Shown here: one piece after another, positions 1 through 12,395 of the stretch
Position numbering within the stretch: position 1 is the first letter of the stretch
Layout of the letters: each line of letters starts with the position of its first letter
Assembly (NCBI GenBank): GCA_951799425.1
Contig: OX637410.1
Span: 5,518,001-5,582,000, forward strand
DNA length: 64,000 nucleotides
DNA from: Ilex aquifolium
Lineage: Eukaryota > Streptophyta > Magnoliopsida > Aquifoliales > Aquifoliaceae
Reading direction: 5' to 3'
Program-made: the position numbers and the translations under genes
Notes under the pieces: generated by a model
Told to the model about the DNA's origin: nothing
Database searches by the model: none
What the model saw: only the letters and a program-made list of their open reading frames with translations

Positions 1-30
1 AAGTTTTGTGCTAATCACACCCCCCAACTT
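1..30 (-). repeat. Start of the Athila-1 3' LTR and its polypurine tract
   Basis: On the minus strand a G-rich polypurine tract (18-30, containing TTGGGGGGGTG) is followed directly by TGATTAGCACA, which is also how the 5' LTR at 12396-14021 begins on that strand. The polypurine tract primes plus-strand DNA synthesis in LTR retrotransposons. The same arrangement recurs at 24363-24373 and 16605-16618. Confidence 0.9.
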
Positions 31-320
31 AGGTTTTGCTAGTCCTTAGCAAAAAGTTATTTGCAGCACAAGACAATGAGTATAACACACTCTCAATCCA
101 TTGAATTAACCATTCATCCAATCAATTAAAAAGCACAAATCATAATGCAATTCCAAAATAACATAGACAAGATTGAATCCGAAATTGTGATTTCTTCATT
201 AATGTGTTCTGAATTTGGAGTACATAGAGTAGGACATCAAAAGAGACAAAATAGCTTACGACTTCATTCTATCTATATCCAATCCAACCCAAAAAGAAAA
301 GATAAAAACTACAAAGCCTA

Positions 321-1723
321 CTACACATCCTCCTCATCATCACCAGAACCATCACCCTCCTCAGACTCATCATCTTCATCATACTCCTCACCTTCCCCAG
401 ACTCCTCAGTGTAATCATCATCATCATCCTCCTCTTCCTCCACTGCTGTGGGGGCAGAAGCAGAGGGAGCAGTGGCTGGTGGAGTGGGGACTTCTGGGAT
501 GGGCCTCACAGGGAAGGTATGCACAAACAGCTCATGCATCCTTGCCTCCATACTCATCACAGTAGCCTCAATCCCATGCACCGTAGTCTCTAATGCATCA
601 AGGCACTGAGGGACCGAACATTCAGGTGTAGCAGCGGATGGCCCAGCGGATGAAGATGCCCCGGGGGCCTCAGAACCAGCAGCCATGGTCTTTGCTCGCT
701 TCCCTCGACTCATTCCTTTTCTTTTCTTCTTACTGGTTCTGCCGATGGCTCCAAACTCTGGGGGGTAATCTTATCGAACGCATAGCCCTTAACTTTGAAT
801 TGCATGCACATCCGGGTTACCAAGTCCCCGAATGACAGTTTGATCATAGGCTTCTGCGTCTCAGCAAAGTTTTTCATTTTTTGCCAAATGAGAAGAGCGA
901 AGTCAATTGCCTTCCCGGACACGACTGCATCCAAAAGGGTCAGCTTCTCTAAATTTGGTTTCTTTTTCGCACCCCTTAGCAAAAGATTGCAATGGAGGAG
1001 CTTTTTCAACAGTCCATAAGTGGGCTTCAACCTCCCACTTTGCACTGTTCCCTTGAATTCTCCAGGCTCCTGATACATCAATTCTGCCAATTCAGATATC
1101 TTCTTGGATTTGGTGACATTATGAGGATAGATAGGCGTAGACCCTGGTGGCCTCTCGTACCCACCCAAGAGTGTGGCAATGACATTAGGGGTCACCACAA
1201 ACTTTTTGCCCCGAACATTGGTTGTCAAGATTTCCACTCTATCCACCTCTACCACCCGGAGCATTTGGTAAAATTCCCTACACATTGACAAGTTATACCC
1301 CTCAACAGGCTCAAACCAAAACTTCATACCATGTGCTTCGATAATTTTCACAGCCTCATTCATTGGGGTAAGGGAAATGGAGTCCAGGTATCGTTCACAA
1401 GTGACCCCCTTCTCCTGGATCAGTCGATCCCTAGCCTCATTCTTGGCTTTCTTTCTTTGCTCACTCCTATCGCCACTCGACCCCTCTCCACTTCTCTTGC
1501 GACCACTAGAGCCTTCAGGTGGAGGAGATTCAGGTCCCATTGTTTTGGTGCGGGCCATACACAGCAACAGTGCCCCCATCGTCAGAAAAGCGCAAAGGGT
1601 CAAGAAGAGACCCTCAATCGGGTCCATGGTCTCTTGGAGAATCCCTATAGAATGAGCCATCTGAGAGATTTTAGGGGAATTTGAGAAATGAAGAGAGAAG
1701 AGGGATTGGGGAATTTTTGGCAC
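321..1723 (-). pseudogene. Env-like ORF region of Athila-1 (putative plant transposon protein domain)
   Basis: A region of about 1.4 kb reads on the minus strand between the pol region and the polypurine tract, where Athila elements are known to carry an 'env-like' ORF of unknown function. The N-terminal side has one hydrophobic stretch of about 20 residues (GLFLTLCAFLTMGALLL). It is followed by MARTKTMGPESPPPEG, then a Ser/Arg/Lys-rich basic segment, then a globular part resembling the 'putative plant transposon protein' domain common in these elements. The C-terminal end is a Pro/Ala/Ser linker and a very acidic tail of Glu and Asp. Apart from the single hydrophobic stretch I see no envelope-like architecture. 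The assignment rests on position plus resemblance to the second copy at 24684-25440. The region is broken. Confidence 0.75.
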
Positions 1724-4140
1724 TTAGGGTTTCAAAAGTTTGATTTCCACTGAATCACAGCACAAGGGAGAGGATTTGAGAGATGGAAGGAAGATTGGTG
1801 TGATTTGGAAGCCTAAGGGTTGATTCGGGTGAGAAAGGAGTGAAAGGGGGGTTGTATTTTAGGAGGGAAATGAAAGGTGTTCCGAAAGAAGTCGATTAAA
1901 AACCCTAACCTTTGGCATCCCAGGCAAAGCATACCAGTACGGCGAACTCCAGTGGCTTCAGCGTACCGGTACGCTGAACTCCAGTAGCCTTAGCATACCG
2001 GTACGCGTAACGGTACGGTTTGGCTGACTTTCTGAAAATTCCTGCTGAGCAACCCTTCACTACTCCTTTTCATTTTAGGACCTCCCCTATACATTCTAAC
2101 ACTCTCTTTATGACCTCTACTCTACCCTAAACATATACTCCATACTCCACTTGTAAATCACCATTCAAACCATCATGCCCAAGTTATTACTGAAATTGCA
2201 ATGTGATTTAAAATTTTGATGTACTAATTACACAAAACATAGCCTCCTACTTTTAGATTTCAAAATGCACACCAAAATGTAAAACATGAATTCAGTTCAA
2301 AGTAGCATTCCTAACCCTTTTCAAATATCCAAAAGTTGAGAAATATTCTCTCATTCTTGCAAGCATGGAGCTATTTAACAAATTTCTCAAATGATTGAAC
2401 TAAGTATACATAAGCAACACCATAGTCTTAGACACTAGTCTAAAGTATGTACCTACAAATTTATTTTCAACTCGAGTGTGTGTGACGTTAAACAAGTAAT
2501 TTGAGCACTTACGCAACGGAATTCACATTCGAATAGCTAGACAAATTCAGTTTCAATGCAAAACTCACCAAGGGTCACTCTTAAGCAATGAAATACACTC
2601 AAGTTATCCTGGTATGCACTACATGTGTACATGTGATATAGAATCTTGTGTTCAAAACAAAGTGTGCTCACATGTAATCCAAAAATGAAGTTCATAAATG
2701 AAAATGAAGCGACCTTGGCATAGTCTCATGAACAGAATGCTAGGGCATTAGGTAGTAAGACTTAACTCATCATTTCCTTTGAAATTATCCACCTCCCATG
2801 CTTCTCCAGATCACTTGGGACTTTAAGGGTTATAATGGGGCCTTGGGGTGATATCTAGGTAAATGAAATGAAGGATATAGGATAACAAAGAGGGTTGTTC
2901 CGAGTGTATGACCTTTATTTATAAAAGATCTCCCTTTTATGGGATTTTTAGGCTAACACCATCACCACACTCTTTGTTTCTTTTCTTTCTTTTCCTTAAC
3001 ATTTTCCTTTTCTTTTGATCATTATTTTCTTCTTTTCACTCCCTTTTTCTCCTTTTCTTTTGATTTTCATTCTTTTTCTTTCAACTCTTTGAGTTTCAAC
3101 TTCATTCATCCCTTTTGTTTGAGTTTCCACACCATACTTCCTTCTCTTTTATGATCACTCATACTCAGCACTAGGAACAACCAAGGTAAGGTAGATATTT
3201 ATCATTTTCATTGGCTTGGTCAAATGTATGGCATAGAAACAAATTTCAATTAAGGCTCAATCACGGCACTAGGGATAAAATTTTCACAAGAAAAAGGGCA
3301 AAGGCTCAAAATATTCAATGATGGCCAAAGATCACTTCCAGGTCCGCATGGGATGGCATTATACGTTCAAGACAATCAGTCTACTACCCAAATGCAACTA
3401 ACCAAAACAAGCATAATGAGACTATTGAACAAATTTGCCATTGAAAAATTGTTCTTTGAGTAATTGTAAGTTCCCTCCAAAAGGATTTGGCACTAAAACT
3501 CTCATGGGTCCTTATTCATCTCCACTACTTATGTCAAGCTTAAAACATGAATCCAATCCGTAAATTGCCGAAATTACACGTTCAAAGATCACATACAGTT
3601 GAATTCAAAAATCAATACATATGTGATACTTATGCATAGGATCAACTTCCATAGAATGCTCATGTGCACAAAGTTCACAAAAAAGATCAACATGTCATCC
3701 AACTCACACACTCTTCATGAAGGAATATAGGTCAACAATCAGATATTTTTCATCGAAAATTTTCAAAAAGTTCACATATTTTTCACTAATGCAAGCAAAA
3801 CTCAAAAAATTTATATGAAATGTGAAAGGTGAATTTTTTTCACCCCAAAAATTGGTATTTGGTATTATCCACAAAAAATTCCACAAACATTGGTGTAGCA
3901 TGCACCTCACCCCCCTAACTAGATTCATGCATTGTCCCCAATGCAACAAAAAAGATATGATATGCACTGAAGGACAGTAAAGAGATAGGTAGGGTTAGAG
4001 AACACCTCGCAATTGAGCTTCAACAAAAGCACCAATATCTGAAACTAAGAAGATCAATACTATACAACCAAAGAAGATAAGTGACATGAAATAAAAATAA
4101 CATAAGTAAATGAAAGCAACTGTACACTAAAAAGCATAGA
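1724..4140 (-). other. Noncoding region of Athila-1 between pol and the env-like ORF
   Basis: No credible coding sequence is visible. Two things stand out. First, blocks at about 2800-3340 match, in the same order, the noncoding region of Athila-D at about 15480-15960, including TATCCCTAGT and CGTGATTGAG. Both copies are followed by a purine-rich tract of about 170 nt (here 2975-3140 on the minus strand). Second, 1919-2035 carries palindromic CGTACCGGTACG-type repeats almost identical to those inside the element's own LTR (13712-13785). This array lies just upstream of the env-like ORF. Confidence 0.7.
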
Positions 4141-4149
4141 CATAATCTA

Positions 4150-7100
4150 CTCCTCCTCCAAATCCGGATACATGGGATCCGTCAACTCTTCCTCAACTTC
4201 TTGCTCTTCAGAACCCTCGAAGAATGGCTTGAGTCTTTGGCCATTTACATTGAATGTCTGGCCATCCTCAGGGTTTGTCACCTCAACAGCTCCATTGGGG
4301 TAGGCCACCTTGACAAGATAGGGGCCATCCCAACGGGATCGGAGTTTTCCTTGAAAAATTGAGAGGCGAGAATTGTATAAGAGCACTTTTTGCCCAGGCT
4401 CAAATGATTTCCATATGATGGAATTATAATGAAAGATTTTAGCCCGTTCCTTTGAAATTTTTGAGATCTCGTACGCATCTCGTCAAATCTCTTCCAACTC
4501 ATTCAGATCTAACTTCCTATGTGCATCGGCCATCCTCAAATTAAAGTTTAAAGTCTTAATGGCCCAATAGGCCTTGTGTTCCATTTCGACAGGAAGATGG
4601 CAAGCCTTTCCATAGACAAGCCAGTAGGGAGACATGCCCAAAACAGTCTTATAGGCAGTGCGGTATGCCCATAGGGTATCCGTCAATCTATTGGACCAGT
4701 CCTTCCTACTTGGGTTAACAGTTTTTTCTAGGATAGTCTTGATCTCCCTATTAGCTAGCTCGGCTTGTGTAACACCCCGCATTTTTCTTTTATATATGTA
4801 TATAGATATATAGTAAATAATTGTTTTAAAACTGTAGATATATGTAGTGACATAAGAATAAACTGTAGGAATAAATACTATGGAGATAATTTGATTGGGA
4901 AGTTTACGTGTCGAAGATGTTTAAACTTGGAAAGGGTGAATAGACAAGTTTCTAAAGGTTTTTAGGTCAAAATAATGCTTCCATTGAATCCGGAAGGTCG
5001 AACAACCTTGGGAGAGGTAATATGAGGTGTATTGGAAGCTAGGAAGTATTTTGGAGTTAAAACCCACTTTAGAGTGAAATTGGGTAAAAAGTATCTTGGA
5101 CACCTTCTAGTATTGTAGCCATAACTTTTTATCCTTACATCCAATTGATCGAAAATTTTGACAGTAGATAGTAGACATCTAGGGCTACAAAAGTGTATCT
5201 CTTGGAGATTTTCCAATTCGAGCTCTAAAGGGGTCAAAACTGCCCTGGAAGTCGAAGCAGCCAAACAGTACCGGTACCCAGTACCGGTACCGAACAGTAC
5301 CGGTACCCCCGAACCAGTAGCTAATTGGTACCGGTACCCTTTGACTGGAGCCTTCCCGAACAGTAAAAAAGTCAGGATTTTGGGTTTTAAAACCCCATTC
5401 CAAGCCCTATTTGCCCCATTCTTCATCTCATCCTCACCACCAACATCTTAGAGCCCTATGAGGAGATAAAGAAAGGGAAAAACACCAAGATCAAGATAGA
5501 TTCACACCTCATAGAAATCAAAATCGAAATTCCTCAAGAACGCCATTCTTCTCCTCTCTTCCTGTACACTTTCACTACACCCTTACCCACATCTCTTAGA
5601 ACCCTAAGAGAAGACAAGAAGGAGAAGGAGAAGGGAGGAAGGAGATCTTTGGAGCTTGGGTTAGCTTACAACTCTTGGATTCAAAGTAGGGGATTTCTTC
5701 CTATGTTCTTACATTGAGGCTAGGGCTAAATTATATGTATTCTTTTGGTTTAAAATCCTATGTACTTGCTATTAAATACTTGATTTCTTGTCTTCTTGCA
5801 TTCATTTATTTGTTTTAAACATTTTGGTAGTTGGGTAACTATTAAAGCTACCTTTTGCACTCTCAAACCCTAGTTTTAAGAAAAATGAATCTTTCCTCTT
5901 TAAATTTTCTTTGTTCTCACCATCAAAACCTTAGTGCTTGATATTGTATAACAAAATGACGTTTATGGTGATCTCTTGCTCTTTTTCTTCAAATATGATA
6001 TGGTTCAAATTGTGAAATTTGGGGATTTTTGTGATTTCTAGTAAATTGAGAAAATGTTTGTAATGATATCTCTTATATGAATTGTTGTGATGGACTTGAA
6101 TTGCTTTCGAACATTGCCGTAGAGGGTTAGAGGTTAGTTTATCCCGGTGGGGGTTTATGGTATGGTTAGAATGTGAGATATTTGTGGGAATTTTATCGCT
6201 TGCGTGGTTGTACGATACGAACATGGATTACTATGGACCGGGTATCATGTAGTGGGTATACGTCTTTATATGCCACGCGGGTATGAACTTTTCCTACCAC
6301 ATGGAGTGGGTAGACGCCTTTGTACGCCGTGTGGGTATAAACTTTTCATATCGCTAATGATCACGGGTTAGTAACGTGGGTTGTATCGGGCACACAGTGT
6401 GGGTCATCGGGCATTGTACCATAAATTGTTTTGACAAGAGTTTCGGGAAGTATGAGATTCTGCGAGAACTTGTTGAAAACAGTTCATGGTAGAATGAATT
6501 ACCAAGGGTATATGGTGTTTATTTATCCATTTCGATTACTATTGCTACTTAAACTTGAGATCTATTTAAAATGTCCTGCTTTTCCTTCAAAATGTTATAT
6601 ATGCTATTTGTGAAAATGAGACCAACCGTTTTATATGCTTTCCTAAACCTTGTTTGAGTTTGGGAAGATTTTGCTACAGAGCTTCGTGCTCATCCCCTAC
6701 AATTAACATTTTTCAGATTATGCTATAGAGGAGGAGCTTGGTGCTAATGAGCCGGGCCTTGGGGAAGCCTCATTAGAGGGGTACCTGGACCCCGAGTGGG
6801 ACATTTAGAGATGCCCTTTTATTTTTATACTAGACTAGGGACCAATATGTACAAACCTTGTAAAGTCTAGTTTCTTTTGAAATTCCGCTGTAACATATTC
6901 ATGTAATTCTTTTGGGTTGTAATGGCCTTAGTTTGGCTTATTCTTTTGGGATGATTGTTGTGGATAATATATATGGTGAATGAAATATTTTGGATTTGAT
7001 GGTTAGATAGACCCGGTGTGGTCAATGTATTATACATGTACAGGTTGTGAGTTTTGGGAGAGCTTCCCGTACGAAGGAGATTCTGCCCAAATTTTGTTAA

Positions 7101-7760
7101 AAATTAAGAATGTTTCTTATTCGATGGATATATATTTAGTTGCTCTCATGACATGAATGGTTTCATAGTGTAATGCCGTCCAGGGTGTGTTTTGGGGTGT
7201 TACAGCTTGGCCATTTGTTTGTGGGTGATAAGCGGTGGATACTTTGTGAGTGACGCCATATTTGAACATTAGAGATGCAAATGACCTATTACAGAAGTGG
7301 GATCCACCATCACTGATCATTGCTCAAGGCATCCCAAACCTCGAAAAGATATTCTCTTTGAGAAACTTGACTATGACCCGGTGGTCATTAGTCTTGGTTG
7401 GGATAGCCTCCACCCACTTGGACATATAGTCCACTTCCAGAAGGATGTACAAATAACTGAATGACATAGGGAATGGACCCATGAAGTCGATGCCCCAACA
7501 GTCGAATATTTCTATGACAAGCATAGGGGAGAGGGGCATCATGCTTCTCCAGGTCACACTACCTAATCGTTGGCATCTGTCGCATTCCTTACAGAACGAA
7601 ACACAATCTTTGATAAGAGAGGGCCAGTAGAAACCTGATTGAAGAATTTTAGCGGAAGTTTTCTTCGCTGAAAAATGTCCGCCACAAGCTTGTGAATGGC
7701 AAAATGCAAGTACGTCCCGTTGTTCATTCTCAGGTATACATCTTCTCATGACTTGGTCGG
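4150..7760 (-). pseudogene. Athila-1 integrase region, split by a solo LTR
   Basis: The right part (about 7205-7760) shows the HHCC-type zinc-binding end (CKECDRCQR) and the start of the catalytic core (WGIDFMGPFP, later HPQTNGQA). The left part (4150-4767) continues with the core and C-terminal region ([24 protein letters not shown], then an acidic end). Integrase inserts the DNA copy into the host chromosome. The solo LTR at 4768-7204 separates the two parts and is flanked by duplicated GCTTG, so the split is a clean insertion. Confidence 0.9.
4768..7204 (+). repeat. Solo LTR S1, Tekay-like, in the Athila-1 integrase
   Basis: It starts TGTAACACCCCGC and ends GGGGTGTTACA. The 5-bp target duplication GCTTG is at 4763-4767 and 7205-7209. 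Length is 2437 bp. Its terminal sequences and 3' half (for example the GCTTCGTGCTCA and TTTTTCAGATTA region near 6680-6720) resemble the LTRs of Tekay-A (30479-39122). No internal region remains, as expected after recombination between the two LTRs of one element. It carries four GTACCGGTAC palindromes (5268-5337) and two imperfect repeats of about 66 bp near 6230-6350. Orientation is inferred from similarity to the Tekay-A LTRs. Confidence 0.93.
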
Positions 7761-7979
7761 GACAATACTTGAACAAGTATGGATTGTCGAAGTAGAAGTA
7801 CTTCATATCCGCCATAAATCGTCTTCTATCCTCTGGGCTCCATTGCGGCGGTATCTGTCCTGTTGCAAGGTAATTACATATATCAACATACCAAGGACAT
7901 ACCGAATGAATTGAAAGCAAATGTTCGTCAGGGAAAAAGTCAGGGATCGGAATGTGCTCATCAGCCTCTTGCACAACAA

Positions 7980-9260
7980 GCCGGGATAAATGATCCGCCA
8001 CCACGTTCTCAACTCCTTTCTTGTCCTTGATCGTCAAGTCAAATTCTTGTAGGAGGAGTATCCACCTAATGAGTCTTGCTTTCGCATCCTGCTTAGACAA
8101 CAAGTACTTCAAGGCAGAATGGTCAGTAAAGACAACAATAGGCGAACCAATGATGTATGAGCGAAATTTATCTAAGGCAAACACTACTGCTAGTAACTCT
8201 TTCTCGGTGGTAGTGTAATTCATCTGAGCATCATTGAGTGTTTTGCTAGCATAGTGTATCATATACGACCTGTTTTCCTCCCTTTGACCGAGCACTGCGC
8301 CGACTGCGTAATCACTCGCGTCGCACATGAGCTCAAAAGGTAGATCCCACCTGGGTGGTCGCATGATAGGAGGCGTGACTAGCATGCTCTTAAGTTTTTT
8401 AAAGGATGCCTCACAGTCATCCGACCACTCAAAGGGAATCTCCTTAGACAGTAGGTTGGTCAAGGGTCGGGCCAATGCACTGAAATTCTTTATAAACCTG
8501 CGATAAAAACCTGCATAGCCTAAAAACGACCGGATTCCCTTAATGGCTCTTGGCGTGGGGAGGTTGGAGATGGCCTCCACCTTGGATTTTTCGACTTCAA
8601 TACCCCGTGCCGAGACTATATGGCCAAGCACAATTCCTTCTGTCACCATAAAGTGACACTTTTCCCAATTCAACACTAGATTCTTCTCCTCACATCTTGT
8701 TAGAACCTTTTCCAAATTTGCCAAACATCCCTCGAATGAATCCCCAAACACAGAAAAGTCATCCATGAAGACCTCCACTATCTTTTCCATCATATCACTG
8801 AAAATCCCCATCATACAACATTAAAAGGTCCCCAGGGCATTGCACAGTCCAGATGGCATGGGGCGGTAGGAAAAGGTACCATAGGCACGTGAAGGTGGTC
8901 TTCTCTTGATCCTCCAAAGCAATCTCAATCTGATTGTAGCCGGAGTATCTATCTAAAAAGCAGTAGAATAGATGACCTGCTACTCGTTCTAGGACTTGAT
9001 CGAGGAATGACAATGGGAAGTGGTCTTTTCTTGTGCAAGCGTTCATCTTTTGGTAATCGATGCACACCCTCCATCCGGTGATCACTCTTGTCGGTATAAG
9101 TTCATTCTCATCATTCGCAACCACCGTAACTCCGGATTTCTTAGGCACTACTTGTGTGGGGCTAACCCACTTACTATCAACGATTGGAAAAATGATCCCC
9201 ACATCAAGTAGTTTCAGAACCTTATCCCTCACCACCTCTTTCATGATGGGATTCAACCGT
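7980..9260 (-). pseudogene. Athila-1 reverse transcriptase and RNase H region
   Basis: Reverse transcriptase motifs are clear: WVSPTQVVPKKSG, RVCIDYQKMNACTRKDHFPL, then the catalytic FMDDFSVFG, and the gypsy connection motif RSFLGYAGFYRRFIKNFS. RNase H follows with CDASDYAVGAVLGQ, YTTTEKELLAVVFALDKFR, FTDHSALKYLL and VVADHLSRL. These domains copy the element's RNA into DNA and remove the RNA strand. They lie between the protease and integrase regions, the normal gypsy order. The region is broken, but the family is certain. Confidence 0.94.
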
Positions 9261-9849
9261 CTTTGTGGTTGTCGGGAAGGTTTGGAATCCTCCTTAAGAT
9301 ATATGCGGTGTGTGCAAATGAGAGGGCTTATACCCTTGATATCCGCAATGGTCCACCCAATTGCTCATTTGTGCTTTCTCAATACCTCCAAGAGTTCTTT
9401 TTTTTGTTCCATATTCAATGTAGAGCTGATGACCATCGGGAATGTTTCTCCATCGCCAATATAGGCGTACTTCAAATGGGAGGGTAACGGCTTCAACTCC
9501 AGGGTTGGCTTTTGTTCATCTGACGAAAAAATTTTCTTTTCTTGTTGGGGTAACTCCTCGAATGTAGGGATCTAACTTCCCATCCCTTTCAATTCTCCAA
9601 CCTCCTCTTGCTCATCCAACTCCTCAAGATCCACAACTCCTTCCTTGAATTTCAACATCCTCTCCAACTCCAAGTGTTCCTCAACCAAGGTGTCGATTCT
9701 ATTGACCTCACTTACTTCCTCATCATCACCCGGTTGCTTTGCCAAGTTGAATACATTGAGCTCCATTGTCATGTTCCCAAATGCCAACTTCATTAGACCG
9801 TTCCAGCAATTTATCACAGCATTAGACGTAGCAAGGAAGGGTCATCCAA

Positions 9850-12238
9850 GTATAATATGGATCTGGGAACTAAGGTTAGCAACAGGGTGTGTATCTAGCA
9901 CAATAAAATCAACGAAAAAGTAAAATTTATCAATTTGAACCAAGACATCTTCCACTACTCCCCTTGGTGTGCGGATGCTGTGATCCGCTAATTGAAGCGT
10001 AATTGAGGTGGGCTTCAACTCCTCAAGCTTGAGTTGTTGATACACTGAGTAGGGAAGGAGATTAACACTCGCCCCCAAGTCAAGCAATGCTTGTTCCACC
10101 CGACAATTCCCTATGGTGATGGCAATTGTTGGACAGCCGGGGTCTTTGAATTTTGGAGAAGTATTGGTCCTCAATATTGAGCTGACTTGTTCTGTGAGGA
10201 ACGCCTTCTTGTGGACATTCAATCTCCTTTTCACCGTGCATAGATCCTTCAAGATTTTGGCACACGATGGTATTTGCTTGATGGCATCGAGGAGTGGAAT
10301 GTTAATCTTCACCTGCTTAAACATTTCCAAAATATCAGCATAATTTGCCACCTTGACAGGTGGCTTCAAACGATGTGGGAAAGGGGCAGGCATGGGAGGC
10401 ATAAACACACAATCATCAGTCAATTTTTCTTTCTCATCAACCTCCCTTTCTTTCTCTTCACTCAACTCACCCTCTTCGGCGTCACCTAAGATATCTTTTC
10501 CTTTTGGCAATGTGGTCTTAGGTGAGACCGGTGGCAAAATGGTTTTGTCAATTTCTTTGCCACTACGGAGGGTGGTGACAGTTTTGAGTTGCTCACAACT
10601 CTCTTTGGTGGGGTCGGATGACTCAATGACATGTTGCCCCTTAGGGTTCTCTTGGGGTTGAGCGGGGAATTTCCCCTTCTCTTGTTGTGATAACCGTATG
10701 GCATTGGTGATTTTCGTGAGTTGGGTCGAAATGTTGTTATTGAAGGTGGTTTGGCTTTGAATGAAGTTATAGAGCACATCCTCCAAGTTCCTCTTATGGG
10801 GAGGTTGGTAGGTGGGAGGATTGGATGGACCTTGTTGGGAGAAGTTTTGGGGAGGTGGTCTTTGGGAGAAATTTTGTGGGGGTGGATTGGATGAATACCC
10901 TTGTGGATTGGACCGGGGGTATTGGGAGCTAGACGCTTGCCCTTGACCTTGGTATTGGTTGTGGTATTGCCCTTGCTTAGGAGGCACGGGAGGTGTATGT
11001 GCCATTGAGCCATGAGGTGTGGGATTCTCATTCCTCCAACTAAAATTTGGGTGATTACTCCAACCCGGATTATACGTGTTTGATTGATGAGAGAATGATT
11101 GCCTTGGTTGGTTAAATGCATGGACTTGCTCATGATATGCTTCCTTAAGCGCCGGAATGTTGGGGCACTCTGATGTGGAATGCTCCACATTCTCACATAT
11201 TGAGCAAAATTCCTCGGCCCTTGACACTTGTGACACCTCTTGCCTCCTATTGATCTCAAGGCTCTCAACCTTCCTAGATAATTTGGCAATTTTTGAAAGT
11301 AGGTCCTCCCGGTCACTTAGGTCATAAATCCATCCCTATGAGATTGGCTACTCCCTTGAGGGGAAGACCTTGGTACATCGGTGGGATTAGTGATGTCCCA
11401 TCACTGTGCATTTTCCGCCAATGCATCAAAATAATCTAAGGCCTCATCAGGGTTTTTGCTCAAAAACTCCCCATTGCACATCATATCGATGAACTGTCGA
11501 TGGCCGGGTGTGATTCCTTCATAGAAGAAACTCACCATTTGCCATGGTTCAAAGCCATGGTGTGGAATGGATTGTAGCAAATCCTTGTATCGTTCCTAGC
11601 AGTGATAGAATTGTTCATTGGGCAGCTCAGAAAAAATTTGAATTTGCTTCTTTAAGGTGGTGGTTTTATGCACCGGAAAAAACTTGTTCAAAAACACGAA
11701 AATCATTTGTCCCCAAGATGTCACAGTTCGGGATCTCAAGGAATGAAGCCAAGTTTTTGCCTTATCAGTCAGGGAAAAAGGGAACAATTTCATTCTTGCT
11801 ATCTCTTCCATATTGTGATTGGGGAGAAAGGTTGCAACTATTTCCTCAAAGCCTCTTATATGAGAATAGGGGCTCTCATTCTCAATTCCGTGAAAAGTGG
11901 GAAGTAATTGCAACATCCCTGGTTTAACTACGAAGAGATGACCTGGACCGGAAGGTGGATGCATGAAGATGTGGTGGTGCGGGTTGGTTGAAGGAATTCC
12001 CGCATTGACCTTGCCGGAGGATCAATTGGGATATTGTTCCCTTCATTCCTAGGTGGGAGAAAATGTATTCGTGGATTAGGTACTCTATGTTCTGGTCCTC
12101 CCCCACCCCTTTGCACGTTCGGGTTGGCATCCACATTTCAAAATTATCACCCACATCCTCGGGTGGTTCTTGGTCAAGATTCATGTTGGGGCCAATGGGT
12201 TGCCTAACTAACCGATTTTGGTCGTCCCTTCCCCACAT
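9850..12238 (-). pseudogene. Athila-1 gag, zinc-knuckle and protease region
   Basis: The gag part (about 11590-12238) has the Athila-like core LFPFSLTDKAKTWLHSL. Downstream is a CCHC zinc knuckle (CSICENVEHSTSEC, near 11180-11220), a long Pro/Gln/Asn-rich linker, and an aspartic protease near 9860-10110 whose active-site motif reads LLDLGASVNLLP, where DSGA or DTGA is usual. Gag forms the particle and the protease cuts the polyprotein. A gag start is plausible at 12236-12238, about 135 nt downstream of the primer site on the minus strand. The region is broken. Confidence 0.88.
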
Positions 12239-12373
12239 GCAACAAAATATCTATAAATGAAATTATACACAAACAAAAATATATACACGAGACAACGTAC
12301 CTAAGCCCGTGATGAAGATCACGGGACTTACCTCCGTCGTCCGGAAATCACCTTCTTGGTTTGACACTTGCCT

Positions 12374-12391
12374 TCCCCGGCAACGGCGCCA
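12374..12391 (-). promoter_or_regulatory. Primer binding site of Athila-1, tRNA-Asp type
   Basis: On the minus strand it reads TGGCGCCGTTGCCGGGGA, the complement of the 3' end of plant tRNA-Asp and the usual Athila primer. It lies four bases inside the 5' LTR, as expected. Confidence 0.93.
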
Positions 12392-12395
12392 AAAA

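Noticed and set aside
145-414. Ser-rich plus-strand ORF
   Set aside because: It is the antisense of the acidic tail of the env-like ORF; Glu/Asp codons read backwards give Ser-rich frames. The same applies at 24589-25155.
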